From the NCBI GenBank assembly GCA_023432985.1, contig JAEZEQ010000026.1, positions 1-56,649 of the forward strand: DNA of 56,649 nucleotides, written 5' to 3'. Under the pieces are notes generated by a model. It did no database searches and was not told the origin of the DNA. It saw nothing but the letters and a program-made list of their open reading frames with translations. Each line of letters begins with the position of its first letter. Position 1 is the stretch's first letter. Origin of the DNA: Bacteroidota bacterium (GTDB taxonomy: Bacteria > Bacteroidota > Bacteroidia > CAIKAF01). Below are positions 52,340 through 56,649 of this stretch, piece by piece. The translations under genes and the position numbers were made by a program.

Positions 52340-53674
52340 ATGAAAAGCTTTCATTTATACACACTGGGTTGCAAACTCAACTTTTCTGAAAGTTCGGCCA
52401 TTTCGAAAAACTTGACAGAGCACGATTTTCAAAAAGTAAATTTTGAAGACGGAGCCGATATTTATATTATCAATACCTGTTCGGTTACCGATCATGCAGA
52501 CCGCAAATGCAAGAAAGTAGTAGCACAAGCCAAGCGACATAACCCCAATGCCTTTATTGCGGTTATAGGCTGTTATGCCCAATTAAAACCCGAAGAAATT
52601 GCCGGAATACCGGGGGTGAATATAGTGTTGGGAGCAGCCGAAAAATTTAATATTGCCGATTATTTAGATACAGAAAACAGCGAAGTTGTTCAGATAAAAA
52701 ATGGGAATATCAAGGATGTAAATACCTATAATCCCGCCTATTCATCGGGCGACAGAACGCGTACTTTTTTGAAAGTTCAAGATGGCTGCGATTATTTTTG
52801 CACCTTCTGCACCATACCTTTAGCCCGTGGTAAAAGTCGGAATGCGTCGATTGCCGAAACGATAGCTATGGCCAAAGAGGCGGTAGAAAAAGGGGCACGC
52901 GAAATTGTGTTGACCGGCGTGAATATTGGTGATTTCGGACAAAGTAGCGGAGAGACTTTTTACGAACTTATACAAGCACTGGATGCAGAAGTAGACGCAC
53001 AACGTTTTCGGATTTCGAGTATAGAACCCAATTTGCTTTCGAACGAAATCATAGATTATTGTGTACAAAGCAAGAAGTTCGTCCCCCATTTTCATTTACC
53101 GCTACAAAGTGGAAACAATGAGATATTGGAGAAAATGCGACGTAAATATCAAAGAGAATTATATGCAGAGCGTGTAGCTTATATAAAAAGTAAAGTACCG
53201 GATGCTTGTATTGGAGTGGATGTAATAACCGGATTTCCCGGGGAGACCGATGCACATTTCGAGGATAGCTATCAGTTTATCAATGAGCTCGATGTTTCGT
53301 ATTTACATGTGTTTACTTATAGCGAGCGGGCTCAGACCGGTGCTTTGAAAATGGCGGGTAAAGTTCCTGTTGCGGTAAGAAAAGAGCGAACCCAGAGATT
53401 GCGCATTTTATCCGAAAAAAAGCGACATGCATTTTACGAATCGCAAAAAGGAAAAATAAAAAGCATACTATTCGAAGCCGAAAATGACGGGGGCACAATG
53501 TATGGTTTCAGCGAAAATTATATCAAGGTAGAAATGCCCTATGACCCTATGTATGTAAATGAAATTCGTGAAGCAAAAATAGGCCAACAGACTGCGGATG
53601 CCACCATGAAAATCAGCCTGACCATGCAGGAAGATTTGCCCGAAAATTTAAAGGTAAAACTCAAACTTATATAA
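52340..53674 (+). CDS. mtaB: tRNA t6A37 methylthiotransferase MtaB
   Basis: This radical-SAM enzyme adds a methylthio group to C2 of t6A at tRNA position 37, giving ms2t6A. The N-terminal UPF0004 domain holds three Cys for one [4Fe-4S] cluster (LGCKLN, INTCSVT, IGCYAQ). The radical-SAM core has GCDYFCTFCTIP (Cys-x3-Cys-x2-Cys) and GVNIGDFG, and a TRAM-like C-terminal region follows (about 375-444). The 444 residues match MtaB rather than MiaB (its CKLNF start and spacing also fit). It acts downstream of the Sua5 product encoded at 11591. Confidence 0.93.
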   Translation: MKSFHLYTLGCKLNFSESSAISKNLTEHDFQKVNFEDGADIYIINTCSVTDHADRKCKKVVAQAKRHNPNAFIAVIGCYAQLKPEEIAGIPGVNIVLGAAEKFNIADYLDTENSEVVQIKNGNIKDVNTYNPAYSSGDRTRTFLKVQDGCDYFCTFCTIPLARGKSRNASIAETIAMAKEAVEKGAREIVLTGVNIGDFGQSSGETFYELIQALDAEVDAQRFRISSIEPNLLSNEIIDYCVQSKKFVPHFHLPLQSGNNEILEKMRRKYQRELYAERVAYIKSKVPDACIGVDVITGFPGETDAHFEDSYQFINELDVSYLHVFTYSERAQTGALKMAGKVPVAVRKERTQRLRILSEKKRHAFYESQKGKIKSILFEAENDGGTMYGFSENYIKVEMPYDPMYVNEIREAKIGQQTADATMKISLTMQEDLPENLKVKLKLI

Positions 53675-53683
53675 AAAGAAAGG

Positions 53684-53703
53684 CCGGCAAAAAAGCCGAC
53701 CCT
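53684..53703 (-). terminator. Terminator after the dsbA/frnE-like gene
   Basis: On the minus strand GGTCGGC pairs with GCCGGCC around T6 (one G-T wobble) and is followed by TTTCTTTTT. It may also serve mtaB weakly, but the plus side has no T run. Confidence 0.7.
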
Positions 53704-53730
53704 CTTATCCCCCTAAAAATTTGTATCCTT

Positions 53731-54441
53731 TTAGGATGCGTTATTGTCTACACACAATTCCCTTTTATTTTTTTCGCATTTACTTTTTTCTTGAGTAGAA
53801 TTCTGTTCGAATTCTGTAAAGGCATTTTTCAATGCACTGAGGAAAACCTCCACATCTTGGGCACCTGATACCGCATGATATTCGTTCATAAGTATAAAAG
53901 GCAAGGTTTGCACATTTCTTTTCAAGGCTTGCAAAACATCGGTAGTCATTTGTTCTTCAAACAAATCAGATTTCAGTACTTTTTCCACTTCATCTAGAGG
54001 CAAATTCAGCTTCGAAGTCGCATCTATCAATAGTTCATCGCTTTCCAGGTTCAACCCGTCTATCAATGCATTTCTACTTAAGATTTCTTCCAAAGCCTCT
54101 GTTTTACCGTATTGACGGGCAAATTGAAGCAAGCGATGCGCCTTAGCCGTATTGGCCGGCACAAAACGATCCAAGCGGATGCCTGTATTAAACTGAGCAT
54201 TCAACTTTTGCGCAAGTGTGGTAATTTGTTCGGCTTTTGCGGCATCAATTCCTTTATCTGCCATAAGCATATCGGGGAATGTCATCCCGGCTTTCGCTTC
54301 AAACTCGGGGAAAAGCGGGAAGCTGCGCATAATCACTTCTACTTGATCTTTATGGGGAAATTGAGCCAAAGCAGATTCGAAATTCTTTTTTGCCATATAA
54401 CAATAAGGAGAAACCAAATCGCTCCATATTTCCACTTTCAT
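53731..54441 (-). CDS. DsbA family (FrnE-like) thioredoxin-fold protein
   Basis: This 236-residue thioredoxin-fold protein is of the DsbA/FrnE (2-hydroxychromene-2-carboxylate isomerase-like) group: KVEIWSDLVSPYCYMAKKNFE at the start, a helical insertion (about 50-150) and the cis-Pro loop VQTLPFILMNEYHAVSGAQ near residue 190. The usual CPWC/CPFC active site is here SPYC, with only one Cys, so a classical dithiol oxidase is unlikely; an isomerase- or glutathione-linked role is possible. There is no signal peptide, so it is cytoplasmic. The start is the ATG at 54441 or 54450; the longer frame to 54507 crosses the promoter. A strong palindrome lies just upstream. Confidence 0.85.
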   Translation of the reverse strand: MKVEIWSDLVSPYCYMAKKNFESALAQFPHKDQVEVIMRSFPLFPEFEAKAGMTFPDMLMADKGIDAAKAEQITTLAQKLNAQFNTGIRLDRFVPANTAKAHRLLQFARQYGKTEALEEILSRNALIDGLNLESDELLIDATSKLNLPLDEVEKVLKSDLFEEQMTTDVLQALKRNVQTLPFILMNEYHAVSGAQDVEVFLSALKNAFTEFEQNSTQEKSKCEKNKRELCVDNNAS

Positions 54442-54467
54442 TTTACACATGTTAATAATTTTGATTG

Positions 54468-54475
54468 CAAAGATA
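54468..54475 (-). promoter_or_regulatory. -7 promoter element, dsbA/frnE-like gene
   Basis: The minus strand reads TATCTTTG, an exact TAnnTTTG match, 17-26 bp before the candidate ATGs. Confidence 0.5.
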
Positions 54476-54492
54476 GTTTCCAAAACTGTGCC

Positions 54493-54516
54493 AAAATATG
54501 AGTACACTCATAGTTT
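54493..54516. promoter_or_regulatory. Palindromic operator candidate upstream of the dsbA/frnE-like gene
   Basis: TATGAGT-ac-ACTCATA (54497-54512) is a perfect inverted repeat and extends to AAAa...gTTT (54493-54516) with one mismatch. It lies where the -33 element of the minus-strand promoter would be, the usual place for a repressor site. Confidence 0.6.
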
Positions 54517-54567
54517 AGGATTTGTATAACATAATTCAATCCAAAAGAGAAAATATGTTAAACAAAA

Positions 54568-54592
54568 GCCGTCATTCGGGGAAAATGACGGC
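54568..54592 (-). terminator. Hairpin, possible terminator
   Basis: A 9-bp perfect stem (54568-54576 with 54584-54592) around a 7-nt loop, followed on the minus strand by TTTTGTTT. It could stop minus-strand transcripts reading through from the FAD oxidoreductase gene; weak T run. Confidence 0.4.
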
Positions 54593-54697
54593 GACATAAC
54601 GGGGAAGGAACAGAAATGGGGAAGAAGGCGACTGTTATGCGCCTAAGCCCAAAAACAATCTATAAAGCAAACAGAAAATCGGTGCATTTTGGTATAA

Positions 54698-54718
54698 TTA
54701 GGTATAAGAAATACCTAA
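54698..54718. promoter_or_regulatory. Inverted repeat upstream of the DUF3817 gene
   Basis: TTAGGTAT-aagaa-ATACCTAA is a perfect 8-bp inverted repeat with a 5-bp spacer, about 60 bp before the ATG at 54780. It is overlapped by a GGTATAA direct repeat. Candidate regulator-binding site; regulator unknown. Confidence 0.4.
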
Positions 54719-54779
54719 ATAATTTGCGTTAAATACTGCTAAATCCCTTTTAAAATAGGCATTTTTGCAAAAAAAAAGC

Positions 54780-55088
54780 ATGAAATATTCCATTAAAACT
54801 GCCGAAACGCGTTTCACATTAATCTCATTTATTGAGGGTTTATCCTTTTTATTTTTATTAGGCATAGCCATGCCGGTGAAATACGGATTAGATTATCCTT
54901 TATTGGTAAAATATGGAGGATGGGCGCATGGATTGCTTTTTATCTTGTATTATTTTGCATTAGCCGATGCAGTAATTAGTTACAAATGGTCTATGCGCAA
55001 AATATTCCTGGCTTGTATTACTTCGGTATTGCCATTCGGATTTTATATTTTCGAAAAGTATGCCAATCAGGAAGCGCCTTCCAAATAA
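54780..55088 (+). CDS. DUF3817 small membrane protein
   Basis: This 102-residue protein is of the DUF3817 family with three membrane helices (about 16-35, 47-66 and 74-94) and the typical FIEGLSFLFLLGIAMPVKYG, GGWAHGLLFILYYFALADA and LPFGFYIFEK patterns. Function unknown. I chose the ATG at 54780; the frame opens 15 bp earlier at a non-ATG start. The last 22 bp overlap the convergent FAD oxidoreductase gene. Confidence 0.87.
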   Translation: MKYSIKTAETRFTLISFIEGLSFLFLLGIAMPVKYGLDYPLLVKYGGWAHGLLFILYYFALADAVISYKWSMRKIFLACITSVLPFGFYIFEKYANQEAPSK

Positions 55089-56626
55089 TTTTTAGCGGCG
55101 CGTATACAGCGCATTCCATCAATGGCTGCGGACACGATACCTCCGGCATAACCTGCTCCTTCGGCGCATGGGAATAGTCCGTCTACTTGTATATGCATCA
55201 AGCTTTCGGAGTCGCGGGGAATTCTGATTGGGGAGCTGGTACGGCTTTCCGGGGCAACCAAAACGGCTTCTTCGCTGAGATAGCCTCTCATTTTTTTCCC
55301 AAAATCCACAAAGCCCAAGGCGAGTCTGTCTGCAATATTTTTGGGGAGAATTTCGTGCAAATTCACCGATTCTACACCCGGGGTATAGCTGCATGCAGGG
55401 AGGGTCTGACTGGTTTTACGGCTTATAAAATCGACCAACTTTTGTGCCGGTGCCGTCTGTGTAGAACCGGCCGCCTTGCAAGCTTGTTCTTCTATGCTGC
55501 GGCGATAATGCAATAAAGCAAGCGGATCGCCTTCATATTCTTCAAATCCCTTTGCATCTTCCATAGTCACCTCCGTAACTATACCCGAATTGGCATAGGG
55601 GTTATTGCGTTTACTCGGACTCCACCCATTGGTCACCACCGTCCCTGTTTCGGTGCTGCATGGCGCAATAATTCCGCCCGGACACATACAAAAGCTATAC
55701 ACTCCTTTTTGGTTTACTTGCGTTACCAAACTATAATAAGCCGGGGGCAAATACAAGCCTCTGTTTTTTCGTTTATACTGAATCGAATCAATCAAGGCTT
55801 GCGGATGCTCGGCGCGCACACCCAATGCAAATGGCTTTAGTTCCAATTCTATTTTTTTATCGCGCAGCAATCTATATATATCATCGGCAGAATGACCGGT
55901 GGCAAGGATGAGTGCAGACTCTTCGAATACACTTCCATCTGCACATTTTACGCCTGTCATTTTCCCATTTTTCAGAATGAAATCATTTACTCTTTTTTCG
56001 AAATGAATTTCGCCACCGTTTGCCAATATAAAATGCCGCATCCTTTCCATAATAGCCGGCAATTTATTCGTACCAATATGGGGACGAGCGTCGATTTTTA
56101 TATCCTCATCGGCACCGAAAAAACAAAAAATATCGAGCACTTTTCTTATATCGCCCCTCTTATCGGAGCGGGTATAGAGTTTCCCATCGCTATAGGTTCC
56201 GGCTCCTCCTTCCCCAAAACAATAATTGCTGTCATTATCTACTTCGTGAAACTTTGTAAGCCTTGCCAAATCTCTTCTTCTTTCACGAACCATTTTGCCC
56301 CTTTCTACAATAACCGGTCTCAATCCCAAAGCTATGGCTTCTATGGCTGCAAAATAACCGGCAGGACCGGCGCCTACTATCAATACGCCTTTTTGTAGTC
56401 CAACCTGATTTTCAATCGGCTCATAAGCTGCATTATCGGGAATTTCGTCCAATGCATAATACTCAACAGAAAGTTGATACCTGACCCGGCCTCCGCGTGC
56501 ATCTATACTGCGCTTACGCACTACAAAAGAAGAGAATGAAATGCCCGACTTTGTAAGCATAGAGCCTATTATTTCGGCATTAAAGGCTTTCTCGGGTTCG
56601 AGCTGGATTTGTATGATTTTAGACAC
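55067..56626 (-). CDS. FAD-dependent oxidoreductase (dehydrogenase-like)
   Basis: The 519-residue protein has an N-terminal domain (about 1-75), then the FAD-binding motif VLIVGAGPAGYFAA (about 81-94) and VIVERGKMVRERRRDLARL. The family signature CFGEGGAGTYSDGKLYTR follows, with ILATGHSADDIYRLL in the middle and CAEGAGYAGGIVSAAIDG at the end. This is the widespread 'FAD-dependent dehydrogenase' family of unknown substrate. It starts with GTG at 56626, only 4 bp after a -7 box (56631-56638), suggesting a leaderless transcript. Its 3' end overlaps the DUF3817 gene by 22 bp. Confidence 0.9.
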   Translation of the reverse strand: MSKIIQIQLEPEKAFNAEIIGSMLTKSGISFSSFVVRKRSIDARGGRVRYQLSVEYYALDEIPDNAAYEPIENQVGLQKGVLIVGAGPAGYFAAIEAIALGLRPVIVERGKMVRERRRDLARLTKFHEVDNDSNYCFGEGGAGTYSDGKLYTRSDKRGDIRKVLDIFCFFGADEDIKIDARPHIGTNKLPAIMERMRHFILANGGEIHFEKRVNDFILKNGKMTGVKCADGSVFEESALILATGHSADDIYRLLRDKKIELELKPFALGVRAEHPQALIDSIQYKRKNRGLYLPPAYYSLVTQVNQKGVYSFCMCPGGIIAPCSTETGTVVTNGWSPSKRNNPYANSGIVTEVTMEDAKGFEEYEGDPLALLHYRRSIEEQACKAAGSTQTAPAQKLVDFISRKTSQTLPACSYTPGVESVNLHEILPKNIADRLALGFVDFGKKMRGYLSEEAVLVAPESRTSSPIRIPRDSESLMHIQVDGLFPCAEGAGYAGGIVSAAIDGMRCIRAAKNYLEGAS

Positions 56627-56630
56627 AAAG

Positions 56631-56638
56631 CAAAGGTA
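56631..56638 (-). promoter_or_regulatory. -7 promoter element, FAD oxidoreductase gene
   Basis: The minus strand reads TACCTTTG, 4 bp before the GTG start, the same arrangement as before sua5 at 12579-12586. Confidence 0.5.
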
Positions 56639-56649
56639 ATATTTAGACA

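Larger units (their letters stand above)
54508..54779. other. Intergenic region with hairpins, no gene seen
   Basis: The region contains the end of the palindrome above, a 9-bp perfect hairpin (GCCGTCATT/AATGACGGC, 54568-54592) and an inverted repeat TTAGGTAT-aagaa-ATACCTAA (54698-54718) within a 10-bp direct repeat of GGTATAA units (54691 and 54701). No open frame of note. Confidence 0.6.

Noticed and set aside
1..56649. tRNA, rRNA or CRISPR elements
   Set aside because: I looked in the gene gaps and saw no cloverleaf with a T-loop motif, no rRNA-like sequence and no regularly spaced direct repeats.

Overview
The window is a chromosomal segment of a Bacteroidota bacterium with gliding and type IX secretion system (T9SS) traits. 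It encodes the gliding proteins GldE and GldD and five predicted T9SS cargo proteins: two with the type B (gliding motility-associated) C-terminal domain and three with the type A domain. Many genes are preceded by the Bacteroidota -7 promoter element TAnnTTTG and lack a strong Shine-Dalgarno sequence. Base composition is AT-rich and mostly even. The clear exception is an AT-rich stretch at about 28.5-29.3 kb that looks foreign. No rRNA or tRNA gene, CRISPR array or intact transposase was seen.

Layout. 1-380 is non-coding and rich in hairpins, including one REP-like repeat. 0.4-3.5 kb (minus) holds a small membrane protein, secG behind a TPR-like gene, a c-type cytochrome and an M20 peptidase. 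3.6-7.9 kb (plus) holds two large T9SS type B surface proteins joined by a TAATG overlap. 7.9-12.6 kb (minus) is a probable operon tsaC/sua5 - parE - PGI/PMI - lipB. 12.7-19.9 kb (plus) has pheT, a leucine-rich-repeat protein and two tandem paralogous T9SS type A proteins. 20-27 kb (plus) has a DUF2851 protein, a sodium symporter with a 50-residue MetS-like subunit, a helix-hairpin-helix protein, an acyl-CoA dehydrogenase, a lipoprotein and a DegT-fold PLP enzyme with His in place of the catalytic Lys.

27.0-29.4 kb is the accessory part: two opposed REP-like hairpin repeats, a DUF559 (Vsr-like nuclease) gene, a yceH-type gene and a probable fragment of a phage-type HExxH protein. 29.4-33.4 kb (minus) has a DUF3089 hydrolase, rng, a 30-residue COX24/AURKAIP1-like basic protein, a TPR membrane protein and HU. 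33.4-38.2 kb (plus) is the cluster mutY - ssb - gldE - gldD - M16 peptidase. dnaX (minus, 38.2-39.9 kb) is split at a run of ten A; a -1 slip joins the two halves into full-length tau. 40-45.7 kb has an alpha/beta hydrolase, lolD, a PIG-V-like GT-C enzyme, a glycine-rich small protein, a TetR regulator divergent from a beta-carbonic anhydrase, and a zinc metallopeptidase. 45.7-56.6 kb has cardiolipin synthase, GAPDH, an M43 secreted protease, the ComM/YifB ATPase, mtaB, a DsbA/FrnE-like protein behind a strong palindrome, a DUF3817 protein and an FAD-dependent oxidoreductase.

Connections. Sua5 (t6A synthesis) and MtaB (t6A to ms2t6A) act in sequence on tRNA position 37. SecG exports the T9SS cargo across the inner membrane, and GldD/GldE belong to the gliding/T9SS assembly. 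LolD serves lipoproteins. DnaX, SSB, ParE, HU and MutY are replication and repair functions. All function calls come from reading motifs and family resemblance in the sequence; no database search was run.
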